A DNA stretch of 64,000 bases from Bacillota bacterium. Lineage in GTDB: Bacteria; Bacillota; Clostridia; Christensenellales; Aristaeellaceae. The position numbers and the translations under genes were made by a program. Shown one piece after another: positions 18,735 through 26,976 of this stretch (positions are counted from its first letter, which is position 1; each line of letters opens with the position of its first letter). The stretch is taken from positions 62,001 through 126,000 of the forward strand of contig JAEZRP010000001.1 in the NCBI GenBank assembly GCA_023444095.1, given 5' to 3'. The notes under the pieces were generated by a model. That model ran no database searches, had not been told where the DNA came from, and saw only the letters and a list, made by a program, of their open reading frames with translations.

Positions 18735-19919
18735 TCAGTGGTGGAACAGGCGCATCCCTGTAAAGGCCATCGCGATGCCAAACCTGTCGCATGCCTCGAT
18801 CACGTTGTCGTCGCGCACCGATCCGCCCGGCTCCGCAATGTAGCAGACGCCGCTTCTGTGCGCGCGCTCGATGTTGTCGCCGAAGGGGAAGAACGCGTCG
18901 CTGCCGAGGGAGACGCCCGTGATCTTCGAAAGAAACGCCTTCTTCTCCTCGCCGGTGAAGGGGGCGGGGCGCTCGGTGAAGAATTCCTGCCAGCGACCGT
19001 CGTCCAGCACGTCCTCGGGCGCGTCGCCCAGATACATATCGATGGCGTTGTCGCGCTCGGGACGACCGAGCTTCGGGATAAAAGGCAGATTCAGAACGCG
19101 CTCCGACTGGCGGAGGTGCCAGAAGTCCGCCTTGCCGCCCGCGAGCCGCGTGCAGTGAATGCGCGACTGCTGGCCCGCGCCCACGCCGATGGCCTGTCCG
19201 TCGACCGCGTAGCACACAGAGTTCGATTGGGTGTATTTGAGCGTGATGAGGGAAATGATGAGGTCGCGCATCGCGAAGTCCGGGATTTCCTTTTCTCGGG
19301 TCACGACGTTTTGAAGGAGTGCCGTATCGATCTGAAATTCGTTTCTCCCCTGCTCGAAGGTCACGCCGTAGACCTCCTTGGTCTCGACGGGCGCGGGGGC
19401 GTAGTCCGGGTCGATCCTGACGACGTTGTAGCCTCCGCCTTTTTTGCCGGACAGGATTTCGAGCGCCTTTTTCGAGTACGCGGGCGCGATCACGCCGTCC
19501 GACACCTCGCGCCTGATGAGCCGGGCCGTCACCTCGTCGCACTCCTCGGAGAGCGCGATCCAGTCGCCGAAGGAGGACATGCGGTCGGTGCCGCGCGCGC
19601 GGGCGTAGGCGCAGGCGAGGGGCGAATCATCCAATCCCTTCACGTCGTCCACGAAGCACGCCCTCTTGAGCGCATCCGAAAGCGGAAGGCCCACAGCCGC
19701 CGAAGTCGGGCTCACGTGCTTGAAGGAGGTCGCGGCGGGCGTTTTGAGTGCGGCCTTCAATTCCTTCACGAGCTGATAGCTGTTGAACGCGTCGAGAAAG
19801 TTGATGTAGCCGGGTCGCCCGGAGAGGATCTCGACCGGAAGGTCGGAGCCGTCCTTCATGAAGATGCGTGCGGGCTTCTGGTTCGGGTTGCAGCCGTACT
19901 TGAGCTCGAATTCCTTCAT
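18735..19919 (-). CDS. purH: AICAR transformylase, stand-alone (PurH C-terminal domain only)
   Basis: The protein is 394 residues, shorter than bifunctional PurH (about 510) because the N-terminal MGS-like IMP cyclohydrolase domain is absent. It starts MKEFELKYGCNPNQKPARI, the transformylase domain start, and contains LKYTQSNSVCYAVDGQAIGVGAGQQSR (core KYTQSNS and GAGQQSR) and SDAFFPFGDNIERA, all transformylase motifs. It adds the formyl group to AICAR. The missing cyclohydrolase step is supplied by the PurO-type gene immediately upstream. The ATG at 19919 was chosen over 19925 for spacing from AAAGAGG. Confidence 0.93.
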   Translation of the reverse strand: MKEFELKYGCNPNQKPARIFMKDGSDLPVEILSGRPGYINFLDAFNSYQLVKELKAALKTPAATSFKHVSPTSAAVGLPLSDALKRACFVDDVKGLDDSPLACAYARARGTDRMSSFGDWIALSEECDEVTARLIRREVSDGVIAPAYSKKALEILSGKKGGGYNVVRIDPDYAPAPVETKEVYGVTFEQGRNEFQIDTALLQNVVTREKEIPDFAMRDLIISLITLKYTQSNSVCYAVDGQAIGVGAGQQSRIHCTRLAGGKADFWHLRQSERVLNLPFIPKLGRPERDNAIDMYLGDAPEDVLDDGRWQEFFTERPAPFTGEEKKAFLSKITGVSLGSDAFFPFGDNIERAHRSGVCYIAEPGGSVRDDNVIEACDRFGIAMAFTGMRLFHH

Positions 19920-19936
19920 TTTCATCCTCTTTCTCT

Positions 19937-20656
19937 TCACTTGTTCCGGTTGACGAGGCGCGTCTCGGAGGCGCCAGTCCGAAGATCGACAAAGCGCGCG
20001 TAAAGCGACACGCGGTTCTTCTCGTCAAGATTTTCCCAGATGGTGCTCGTAAACTCATCGACGGAGTCAGGAATCGAAATCCGCTCCGGCTCGCCCACGA
20101 AGGACGGGATCGGGTCGCCGTCGGTCACATAGGTGTGGAGAAAGTGCCCCACGCCGGGGAGCGCCGGGTAGGCAAAGTTTTGCCGGACACAGGCTGTCCC
20201 CAGAGCATCCGCGGATTTCAGGATGTTCATCCGATAGGAAAAATTGCCGTCCGCGAACGTCAGCATGCCGCTCACGCGGGGCGTGAAGTTCGGCTTGTCG
20301 GGCTCAAATTCCCTGGTGTCGAGCGCGGCTGCGAACGTGCTCCCGATGTTCAGGAAGTCCCAGATCGTGTCCGTCTGGTCTCCGTTTGTCACAATGAGAT
20401 TGTTTTCGAATTTGCGGACGGGCGAGTAGATGATGAGAGAAGGGTCCTTTACCTTGGATGGATCGAACGGATGGATGACGATTCCGTCCCCGGTTTCCAC
20501 GAACACGCGGTTGCGGCTGTTCTCGCTCCTGCCCATGATGAAGTACGCGACCGCCGCCCGCTTCCCGTCCCCCGTCCTGCCAATTATGATGCCGCGCCCG
20601 ACATAGGGATTGCCCGCGAGCCGCCCGGCGATCAGCTTAAGCTCATACACGTTCAT
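19937..20656 (-). CDS. purO: IMP cyclohydrolase, archaeal-type PurO fold
   Basis: The protein is 239 residues. The N-terminus NPYVGRGIIIGRTGDGKRAAVAYFIMGRSENSRNR matches the PF07826 IMP cyclohydrolase family best known from archaeal PurO (key pieces YPGRGI-like YVGRGII, FIMGRSENSRNR). It closes FAICAR to IMP. Its position directly before a transformylase that lacks the cyclohydrolase domain supports the call strongly. The ATG overlaps the purN 3' end by 14 bases. The C-terminus extends the ~200-residue archaeal form slightly. Confidence 0.88.
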   Translation of the reverse strand: MNVYELKLIAGRLAGNPYVGRGIIIGRTGDGKRAAVAYFIMGRSENSRNRVFVETGDGIVIHPFDPSKVKDPSLIIYSPVRKFENNLIVTNGDQTDTIWDFLNIGSTFAAALDTREFEPDKPNFTPRVSGMLTFADGNFSYRMNILKSADALGTACVRQNFAYPALPGVGHFLHTYVTDGDPIPSFVGEPERISIPDSVDEFTSTIWENLDEKNRVSLYARFVDLRTGASETRLVNRNK

Positions 20657-21242
20657 TTCGAATCTCCTTTGCCACCTTCTCGACGGCCGGCGGGAGAATT
20701 CTCCACTCCGCCAGCTCCATGACCCTTCGCTGGAGCGTCTCCGGCGTGTCGCCCCTTTTCACGCTGACCGCGCGTTGGGCGATGATCTCGCCGCCGTCGC
20801 ATATCTCGTTGACATAGTGAACCGTCGCGCCCGTCACCTTCACGCCCCGGGCGAGCGCCGCCTCGTGGACGTGAAGACCGTAGAAGCCTTCGCCGCAGAA
20901 GGACGGAATAAGCGCGGGATGGATGTTGATCATCCGGCCCGCGTAGAGCTTCGTAAACGACTCCGGGAGGATGCATAAAAAGCCTGCGAGCACGATCATG
21001 TCGATCCCGTGCGCGCGCATGAGCGGCTCGAGCTTTTCGTCGAAGTCCCTGCGCCGCAGATACGCGGCCTCAATGCCGCTCTCCCGCGCGCGGGCGAGCG
21101 CGTAGGCGTCTTTTTTGTTAGAGACAACAAGCGCGATCTTCCCGCTCCTGATCCGCCCGGCCTTTTCCGCGTCGATGAGCGCCTTGAGATTCGTCCCGCC
21201 GCCGGACACGAACACGGCGATGCGCGTCAAATCACTTCTCAT
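20643..21242 (-). CDS. purN: Phosphoribosylglycinamide formyltransferase
   Basis: The protein is 199 residues. It opens IAVFVSGGGTNLKALIDA (phosphate loop SGGGTNL) and has NIHPALIPSF and VTGATVHYVNEICDGGEII, giving the catalytic Asn, His and Asp of GART. It formylates GAR with 10-formyl-THF. It overlaps the purM stop by four bases (ATGA) and purO by 14, so translation is coupled. Confidence 0.96.
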   Translation of the reverse strand: MRSDLTRIAVFVSGGGTNLKALIDAEKAGRIRSGKIALVVSNKKDAYALARARESGIEAAYLRRRDFDEKLEPLMRAHGIDMIVLAGFLCILPESFTKLYAGRMINIHPALIPSFCGEGFYGLHVHEAALARGVKVTGATVHYVNEICDGGEIIAQRAVSVKRGDTPETLQRRVMELAEWRILPPAVEKVAKEIRNERV

Positions 21243-22273
21243 ACGAGCTCGAGCTTAACCGCGGATTCCACGATCTCGCCCATGACATACGCCTTCGCGC
21301 CCGCCGCGTTCAAGATCGAGACGGCCCTTTCGGCGTCGCCTTTCCCCACAACCACGCTCATGCCTACGCCCATATTGTAGGTGTTGAACATGTCGCGCTC
21401 CGGAATCTCGCCCACCGCGGCGATCATGCGGAAGATTGGGGGCGTCCGGAGGACAGATTTCTCGATCCGCGCGCAGAGGCCTTTAGGGATCGAGCGCGGC
21501 ACGTTCTCGTAGAAGCCGCCGCCGGTGATGTGCGAGATGCCCTTCACCTCGACGGCGTCAAGGAGCGCGAGCACGGGCTTTACGTAGATCGTCGTCGGCA
21601 CGAGAAGCGCCTCGCCCAGGGACATGCCGCCCAGCTCGTCCTTCGGAACCGTCAGATCCGCACCTTCAAAGATCTTGCGGACCAGCGAGAAGCCGTTCGA
21701 ATGAACGCCCGACGATCCCAGCGCAATGACCGCGTCGCCCGCGCACATTTTGTTCTTGTCGATGATCCTCTCCCGGTCGACCACGCCCACGCAGAAGCCC
21801 GCGAGGTCGTACTCATCCTCGGGATAAAAGCCCGGCATCTCCGCGGTCTCCCCGCCGATGAGCGCGCATCTGGCCTGCACGCAGCCCTCCGCCACGCCCT
21901 TCACGATGTCGGCGATCCGCTCCGGGACGTTCTTCCCGCAGGCGATGTAGTCGAGAAAGAAGAGCGGCTTCGCGCCCGTGCAGATCACGTCGTTGACGCT
22001 CATCGCCACGCAGTCGATGCCCACGGTATCGTGCCTGTCCATTTGGAACGCAAGCTTGAGCTTCGTGCCCACGCCGTCCGTCCCCGAGACGAGCACCGGG
22101 CTCTTCATGCCGCAGATGTCCAGCGGAAAAAGCCCGCCGAAGCCGCCGATGGAGCTCTCCACGTCGCTCGTCGTGCGCGCGATGTGGCTTTTCATCAGCT
22201 CCACCGCCCGGTAGCCCGCAGTGATGTCGACGCCCGCCCTCCTGTAGCTCTCGGAACGCGAAAATTCGTCCAT
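21239..22273 (-). CDS. purM: Phosphoribosylformylglycinamidine cyclo-ligase
   Basis: The protein is 344 residues. It starts with YRRAGVDITAGYRAVELMK, followed by GFGGLFPLD, LVSGTDGVGTKLKLA and MSVNDVICTGAKPLFFLDY, the recognised PurM/AIR synthase motifs. It forms AIR from FGAM and ATP. AAGGA precedes the ATG. It is 33 bases from purE and coupled to purN. Confidence 0.97.
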   Translation of the reverse strand: MDEFSRSESYRRAGVDITAGYRAVELMKSHIARTTSDVESSIGGFGGLFPLDICGMKSPVLVSGTDGVGTKLKLAFQMDRHDTVGIDCVAMSVNDVICTGAKPLFFLDYIACGKNVPERIADIVKGVAEGCVQARCALIGGETAEMPGFYPEDEYDLAGFCVGVVDRERIIDKNKMCAGDAVIALGSSGVHSNGFSLVRKIFEGADLTVPKDELGGMSLGEALLVPTTIYVKPVLALLDAVEVKGISHITGGGFYENVPRSIPKGLCARIEKSVLRTPPIFRMIAAVGEIPERDMFNTYNMGVGMSVVVGKGDAERAVSILNAAGAKAYVMGEIVESAVKLELV

Positions 22274-22306
22274 GCGCTCAATCCTTTCGTCCGCCGGATG
22301 TCATTA

Positions 22307-22807
22307 TCATTCGTTGATCGCGTTGAAGCGATGCGAGAGGAGTCTGTCCTTTTCGACGATCTTCTTCTTCGCCGCCTCGCGCGCGTCGGCGAGCTTTTTT
22401 GCAAGCCCCTCGTCCGTCACGCCCAGAATCTGGATCGCGAGAAGCGCCGCGTTCACCGCGCCGTCGATCGCGACCGTCGCGACGGGAATTCCGGAGGGCA
22501 TCTGAACGGTGGATAAAAGCGCGTCCATGCCGTCCAAGCTCGACTTGACCGGAATTCCGATCACGGGTAGCGTCGTATTCGCCGCGAACGCGCCCGCCAG
22601 ATGCGCGGCCTTGCCCGCCGCCGCGATGACGATGCCGAAGCCTGCTTCCCGTGCGGAAAGCGCGAACGCGCGCGCCTCCTCCGGCGTCCTGTGCGCGGAA
22701 AAGACGTGCACTTCGTATTCGACTCCGTATGACGAAAGCGTGTTGACCGCCTTCTCTACCACGGGAAGGTCGCTGTCAGAACCCATTATGACCGCAACTT
22801 TTTTCAT
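22307..22807 (-). CDS. purE: 5-(carboxyamino)imidazole ribonucleotide mutase
   Basis: The protein is 166 residues, right for PurE. VAVIMGSDSDLPVVEKA, YEVHVFSAHRTPEEA and AAGKAAHLAGAFAANTTLPVIGIP (key SAHRTPE and GKAAHL) are diagnostic. It acts on N5-CAIR (class I) or directly on CO2 (class II); no purK is in this operon. The ATG at 22807 follows GGAGGTGA. It is the first gene of the operon. purC, purF and purB are not in this window. Confidence 0.96.
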   Translation of the reverse strand: MKKVAVIMGSDSDLPVVEKAVNTLSSYGVEYEVHVFSAHRTPEEARAFALSAREAGFGIVIAAAGKAAHLAGAFAANTTLPVIGIPVKSSLDGMDALLSTVQMPSGIPVATVAIDGAVNAALLAIQILGVTDEGLAKKLADAREAAKKKIVEKDRLLSHRFNAINE

Positions 22808-22829
22808 GCGGTTCACCTCCATGAACCCC

Positions 22830-22858
22830 AGATTACCATAATATCCGAATGCAGTCAA
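22830..22858 (-). promoter_or_regulatory. Promoter of the purine operon
   Basis: On the minus strand, -35 TTGACT (22858-22853) and -10 TAATCT (22835-22830) are 17 bases apart. I see neither a purine riboswitch nor a clear PurR box between this and purE; the leader is only about 16 nt. Confidence 0.6.
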
Positions 22859-22957
22859 GTATACTTGTCGCCTCGTTCGTTATGAATGGCGTAATCATAT
22901 GTTATTTGACAGATAGAGCGTATAAATGTTCGTGTTTGTGGAGTCAAAAGGAAGCTG

Positions 22958-22986
22958 TTGCGAAATGAACCGGAAGCGTATATAAT
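22958..22986 (+). promoter_or_regulatory. Promoter of ktrBA
   Basis: A -35 TTGCGA (22958-22963) and perfect -10 TATAAT (22981-22986) are 17 bases apart. The start near 22993 rules out ATG codons before it and supports the ATG at 23012. Confidence 0.75.
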
Positions 22987-23011
22987 GGATGGGACTACGG
23001 AAGGGATTAAG

Positions 23012-24382
23012 ATGAAAACAGAATTTTTGGAAGGCGAAAAGCTGATTCGGCTATGGAACAGGCTGAACGCGCTGCAACTGCTCGCGATCGGTTTTGCGGT
23101 CATCATTCTGATCGGCGCGGGACTCTTGTCTCTCCCGGTCGCAAACAGGGACGGCGGGTCGATTCCGTTTGTGAACGCCCTGTTCACATCCACCTCGGCC
23201 ACCTGCGTGACGGGGCTCGTCGTATACGATACGTATACGCAGTTCACGGCGTTCGGGCAGGTGGTCATCCTCATGCTCATCCAGATCGGCGGTCTGGGCT
23301 TCATGACGATCGCGGTGCTCGTCTCGATGATCCTCGGAAAGCGCATCGGGCTCAAGGAACGCTCGTACCTGAAGGAAGCCGTGAGCGCGTTCCAGCTCGG
23401 CGGCGTCGTTCGCCTTTCGAAGCGCATCCTCATCGTCACGGCCGCGGTGGAGGGGATCGGCGCAATCCTGCTCGCAATCCGCTTTGTTCCGTTGTACGGG
23501 TTCGGACAAGGCGTCTGGTTCTCCGTGTTTCACTCGGTGTCCGCGTTCTGCAACGCGGGCTTCGATCTGTTCGGCATCATTGAGCCCTACGCATCCCTCA
23601 TCCCCTTTGCGGGCGACGGGCTGGTAAACGGCACCATCATGGGGCTCATCGTCGTGGGCGGTTTGGGGTTCATCGTCTGGAACGACATGATCGACAACGG
23701 AGTTCGGTTCTCGAAGTACCAGCTGCACACGCGCGTCATCCTCCTGTCCACCGTGGCGCTCGTCGCGCTCTCATCGGTCATCCTCTACGCGGTCGAGAAG
23801 GACGCATCCATGGCGGGCATGGACAGGGGCACGCGCGTGCTCGCGTCCATCTTTCAGGCGGTGACGCCGCGCACGGCGGGCTTCAACACGGTCGATATGG
23901 CGGCGCTCAGCGAGCCGGGCTCGGCGATCGTGATGCTCAACATGTTCATCGGCGCGGGGCCGGGCTCGACGGCGGGCGGCGTGAAAATTTCAACCGTGGT
24001 CGTGGTCGTCCTTTCCCTCATCGCCTACACGCGCGGCATCGACGACGTGAACATCGGTCGCCGCAGGCTGCCCACGGGCATCGAGCGGCGCGCGTACTGC
24101 GGCATGATGCTCTATGTGGTCATGGCACTCGCGGGACTCATGGTGCTCATCAGTCTGAAGGACGCGCATCTGCACGACGCGCTGTTCGAGGCGCTCTCGG
24201 CAATCGGAACGGTAGGACTCTCAAAGGGCATCACGCGCGCGCTCTCGGACGGCTCGCTGATGATTCTCATCGCGCTCATGTACGCCGGGCGCGTCGGCAG
24301 TCTCTCGGTCGCGATGGCGCTGACCGAAAGGCGGCGCGCGGGCGTGCTCAAGTACCCCGTCGGACAAATACTGGTAGGATAG
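23012..24382 (+). CDS. ktrB: Potassium channel-forming subunit KtrB/TrkH family
   Basis: The protein is 456 residues with about ten membrane segments in four M1-P-M2 repeats. P-loop selectivity segments are visible as SATCVTGLVVYDT, SAFCNAGFDLFG, TPRTAGFNTVDM and IGTVGLSKGI, each with a glycine for K+ co-ordination. GPGSTAGGVKISTV follows the third. It imports K+ with Na+ or H+ coupling under KtrA control. The start follows AAGGGA. It stops ten bases before ktrA. Confidence 0.93.
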   Translation: MKTEFLEGEKLIRLWNRLNALQLLAIGFAVIILIGAGLLSLPVANRDGGSIPFVNALFTSTSATCVTGLVVYDTYTQFTAFGQVVILMLIQIGGLGFMTIAVLVSMILGKRIGLKERSYLKEAVSAFQLGGVVRLSKRILIVTAAVEGIGAILLAIRFVPLYGFGQGVWFSVFHSVSAFCNAGFDLFGIIEPYASLIPFAGDGLVNGTIMGLIVVGGLGFIVWNDMIDNGVRFSKYQLHTRVILLSTVALVALSSVILYAVEKDASMAGMDRGTRVLASIFQAVTPRTAGFNTVDMAALSEPGSAIVMLNMFIGAGPGSTAGGVKISTVVVVVLSLIAYTRGIDDVNIGRRRLPTGIERRAYCGMMLYVVMALAGLMVLISLKDAHLHDALFEALSAIGTVGLSKGITRALSDGSLMILIALMYAGRVGSLSVAMALTERRRAGVLKYPVGQILVG

Positions 24383-24391
24383 GTGGAAAAC

Positions 24392-25039
24392 ATGCGTTCA
24401 ATGCTTGTCATCGGCCTCGGCCGATTCGGAAGGCACCTTGCGACGAAGCTCGGCGAACTCGGCAACGAAGTCATGGTCGTAGACCGCGACGAAGCGGCGG
24501 TTAATCGCGTGATGCCGCACGTCACGGCCGCGCACATCGGAGATTGCATGGACGAGGAGGTCGTGCGCTCGCTGGGCGTCCGGAACTTCGACGTCTGCTT
24601 TGTGTGCACCTCGGACAACTTTCAATCTTCGCTCGAGATCACATCGCTCCTGAAGGAGGCGGGCGCGCACATGGTCGTCTCCAAGACCGACCGGGAGATG
24701 CACGCCAAGTTCCTCCTGAAAATCGGCGCGGACGCGGTCATCCACCCGGAACGGGACATGGCGTACCGGACGGCCATCAAGTACAGCGCGAAAAATGCCT
24801 TCGACTACATCGAACTCACGCCCGAGTACGCCATCTTTGAGACGACGCCGCCCGCGAGTTGGGTCGGGCATTCGGTGAACGACATGAAGGTGCGCTCGCG
24901 CTACAACGTCAACATCATCGGCATCAAAAGGGGCGATCACGTCACGCCCCTTGTCGACGCGAGCCACGTCTTTACCGAGAATGAGCACATTCTCGTGGCC
25001 GGCGGGCAGAAGGACGTTTTGAAGCTGATGGCGAAGTAA
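24392..25039 (+). CDS. ktrA: Potassium uptake regulatory subunit KtrA (RCK)
   Basis: The protein is 215 residues. VIGLGRFGRHLATKLGELGNEVMVVDRDE is an RCK-N Rossmann fold (key GLGRFG, acidic VDRD), and the second half has HPERDMA and the RCK-C region with RSRYNVNIIGIKRGD. It gates KtrB in response to ATP/ADP or c-di-AMP in relatives. The ATG at 24392 was preferred to the GTG at 24383 because AGGTGG sits seven bases before it. Confidence 0.94.
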   Translation: MRSMLVIGLGRFGRHLATKLGELGNEVMVVDRDEAAVNRVMPHVTAAHIGDCMDEEVVRSLGVRNFDVCFVCTSDNFQSSLEITSLLKEAGAHMVVSKTDREMHAKFLLKIGADAVIHPERDMAYRTAIKYSAKNAFDYIELTPEYAIFETTPPASWVGHSVNDMKVRSRYNVNIIGIKRGDHVTPLVDASHVFTENEHILVAGGQKDVLKLMAK

Positions 25040-25063
25040 GCCGAAAATCAACAATTTCGCCCC

Positions 25064-25092
25064 TTTACGGATACAGGCGAAGCTGGTATAAT
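25064..25092 (+). promoter_or_regulatory. Promoter of the lysine riboswitch and dap operon
   Basis: A -35-like TTTACG (25064-25069), 17 bases, and a perfect TATAAT (25087-25092) with a TGG just before it, as in extended -10 promoters. Confidence 0.7.
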
Positions 25093-25099
25093 GGAATCA

Positions 25100-25260
25100 G
25101 CATAGAGGTTGCGATGCGTCAGAGTACCGACGGGAGAAGGCATTCCGTGAACGTCGGGAAAGGTAATCATCGCCGAACGTGCGTTCGGGGCACCGGGCGA
25201 GCGTGAGATTGCGAGAGAATATCCGCAATATTCCTGCTTTCTAGGAAAGCAGAGGCGCTT
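25100..25260 (+). promoter_or_regulatory. Lysine riboswitch (L box)
   Basis: The conserved L-box words appear in order and spacing: AGAGGTTGCGA, CAGAGTACC, GGAGAAGGCATTCCGTGAA, GGGAAAGG and TCGCCGAA, then GGGGCACC. They parallel the Bacillus lysC leader (AGAGGUGCGA, GAGUA, GGAGAAAG, GUGAA, GAAAGGGG, UCGCCGAAG). Downstream lie a terminator and the lysine genes dapA, dapB, dapH, exactly the expected regulon. Lysine binding should favour termination. Confidence 0.93.
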
Positions 25261-25289
25261 GCTTTCATTCCATTTCATGGATCAATGAG

Positions 25290-25320
25290 CAGACGCCTCG
25301 CAACGGGGCGTCTGATTTTT
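25290..25320 (+). terminator. Riboswitch-controlled terminator
   Basis: CAGACGCC (25290-25297) pairs with GGCGTCTG (25307-25314), followed by ATTTTT. It lies between the lysine aptamer and dapA. The upstream GCAGAGGCGC can compete for the same strand. Confidence 0.85.
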
Positions 25321-25377
25321 ATCATTCGTCCCGCCCCAAGGCGGCACAGCCGCCCGACGACGCGAGGAGGATTTCAA

Positions 25378-26250
25378 GTGTTTCAAGGAAGCTATGTAGC
25401 GATCGTCACCCCATTCCACCCCGACGGCACGGTGAATGTCGAAAAACTGCGCGAGCTGTGCCTCTGGCACCTCGAGAGCCGTACGGACGGCATCGTCGCG
25501 CTCGGAACGACCGGCGAATCATCCACCCTCTCCCACGAGGAGGACGACCTCGTCATCCGCACCGTCATGGACGCGGTCGGCGGAAAGATCCCCGTCATCG
25601 CGGGCAGCGGTTCCAACTCCACCGAGACCGCGCTCATGAAGAGCCGCACCTACGCGGGTATGGGCGTCGACGGCATCCTCGTCATCACTCCCTACTACAA
25701 CAAGGCCAACGAAAAGGGCATGTACCGCCACTTCGCGTCCATCGCGGACGAGGTAAACGCGCCGATGATCCTGTACAACGTGCCCGGGCGCACGGGCTGC
25801 GCGCTCTCCGTTTCGTGCGTAGAAGCGCTCTCGAAGCACAAAAACATCGTCGGCATCAAGGAAGCGAGCGGAAGCATTTCCTACGCGGCGCGGATCGCCA
25901 ACCTCGTCACGGACGATTTCTTCATGATGTCCGGAAACGACGACATGATCGTTCCCCTCCTTTCCCTGGGCGCGTCGGGCGTCATCAGCGTGTTTGCGAA
26001 CATCTGCCCGCGGGAAACCCACGACATCTGCGCGAACTGGTTCTCGGGCGATGTGAAGGCCGCGCGCGATTTGCAGCTCAAGTACCTCGACCTCATCAAC
26101 GCGCTTTTCATTGAGGTGAACCCCATCCCCGTCAAGGAGGCCATGAACATCATGGGCCTGGGCGTGGGGGGCTATCGGATGCCGCTGTGCGAGATGGACG
26201 AGAAGAACCGGGAGGCGCTCGCCCGCGCGATGAAGGTGCTGAACACATGA
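25378..26250 (+). CDS. dapA: 4-hydroxy-tetrahydrodipicolinate synthase
   Basis: The protein is 290 residues with a GTG start at 25378 behind GAGGAGG. It has GSYVAIVTPF, ALGTTGESSTLSHEE (the Thr-Thr of the proton relay), PYYNKANEKGMYRHF, LYNVPGRTGC (catalytic Tyr) and GIKEASG with the Schiff-base Lys. It condenses pyruvate with aspartate semialdehyde. It is first in dapA-B-H, under the lysine riboswitch, and overlaps dapB by four bases. Confidence 0.97.
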   Translation: MFQGSYVAIVTPFHPDGTVNVEKLRELCLWHLESRTDGIVALGTTGESSTLSHEEDDLVIRTVMDAVGGKIPVIAGSGSNSTETALMKSRTYAGMGVDGILVITPYYNKANEKGMYRHFASIADEVNAPMILYNVPGRTGCALSVSCVEALSKHKNIVGIKEASGSISYAARIANLVTDDFFMMSGNDDMIVPLLSLGASGVISVFANICPRETHDICANWFSGDVKAARDLQLKYLDLINALFIEVNPIPVKEAMNIMGLGVGGYRMPLCEMDEKNREALARAMKVLNT

Positions 26251-26966
26251 ATGTAATTTTACAGGGCTACGGCCGGATGGGCCGGAACATCGAGCAGGCG
26301 ATGGCCGAGTTTTCGGACATGAAGATCGCGGGCGCGGTGCATCCGGGGCTGTTCGCACGGCCGCAGGACGTGCCGGGGGACATCGACGTCATCGTCGACT
26401 TCTCCTATCCGGGGAACCTTCCGAACATGGTCGATTACGCGAAGGAGACGGGCTGTGCGCTCGTCGTCGGAACGACGGGCTACACGGACGGGCAGGTCGC
26501 GCTCCTCAAAACGGCGGCGGAACACGCGCCAGTCATGTATTCGGCGAACTACTCCCTTGGCGTGGCGGTCATGAAGCGCGCGGCCAAGCTGCTCGCCGAG
26601 GCGCTCATGCCCTCGGGCTTTGACTGCGAGATCGTTGAAAAACACCACAGTCAGAAGGCCGACGCGCCCAGCGGCACCGCAAAGGCACTCCTTGCCGCCA
26701 TCGACCCTATGGACAGCTATCGCCACGTGTTCGGGCGGCAGGGCATGACGGGCGCGCGGGGCCGGGAGATCGGCGTGAGCGCCGTGCGAGGGGGGACCGC
26801 CGCGGGCGAGCACGCAGTCCTGTTCCTCGGAACGGATGAGGAACTTGAAATCAAGCACACCGCCGTCAGCCGAATGATCTTCGCCCGGGGCGCCGTGCGA
26901 GCGGCGCGCGCGATGGCCGTCGCGCCCAAGGGATTCTACACCATGGACGATATCTTCGATCTATAG
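26247..26966 (+). CDS. dapB: 4-hydroxy-tetrahydrodipicolinate reductase
   Basis: The protein is 239 residues. The N-terminal VILQGYGRMGRNIEQA binds NAD(P)H, VDFSYPGNLPNMVDYA and VVGTTGYTD follow, and EKHHSQKADAPSGTAKAL holds the catalytic HH and Lys. This sequence is the DapB signature (ExHHxxKxDAPSGTA). It reduces HTPA to tetrahydrodipicolinate. The ATG overlaps the dapA TGA. Confidence 0.97.
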   Translation: MNVILQGYGRMGRNIEQAMAEFSDMKIAGAVHPGLFARPQDVPGDIDVIVDFSYPGNLPNMVDYAKETGCALVVGTTGYTDGQVALLKTAAEHAPVMYSANYSLGVAVMKRAAKLLAEALMPSGFDCEIVEKHHSQKADAPSGTAKALLAAIDPMDSYRHVFGRQGMTGARGREIGVSAVRGGTAAGEHAVLFLGTDEELEIKHTAVSRMIFARGAVRAARAMAVAPKGFYTMDDIFDL

Positions 26967-26976
26967 GGAGGACAGC

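Larger units (their letters stand above)
25040..25377 (+). other. Gene-free leader region of the dap operon
   Basis: This 338-base interval is fully explained by a promoter, a lysine riboswitch and its terminator, followed by a short spacer with the dapA ribosome site (GAGGAGG at 25364). Confidence 0.85.

Noticed and set aside
18681..20003. A 440-codon plus-strand frame opposite the purine genes
   Set aside because: Antisense shadow of purH and its neighbours; Arg/His-rich with no domain.
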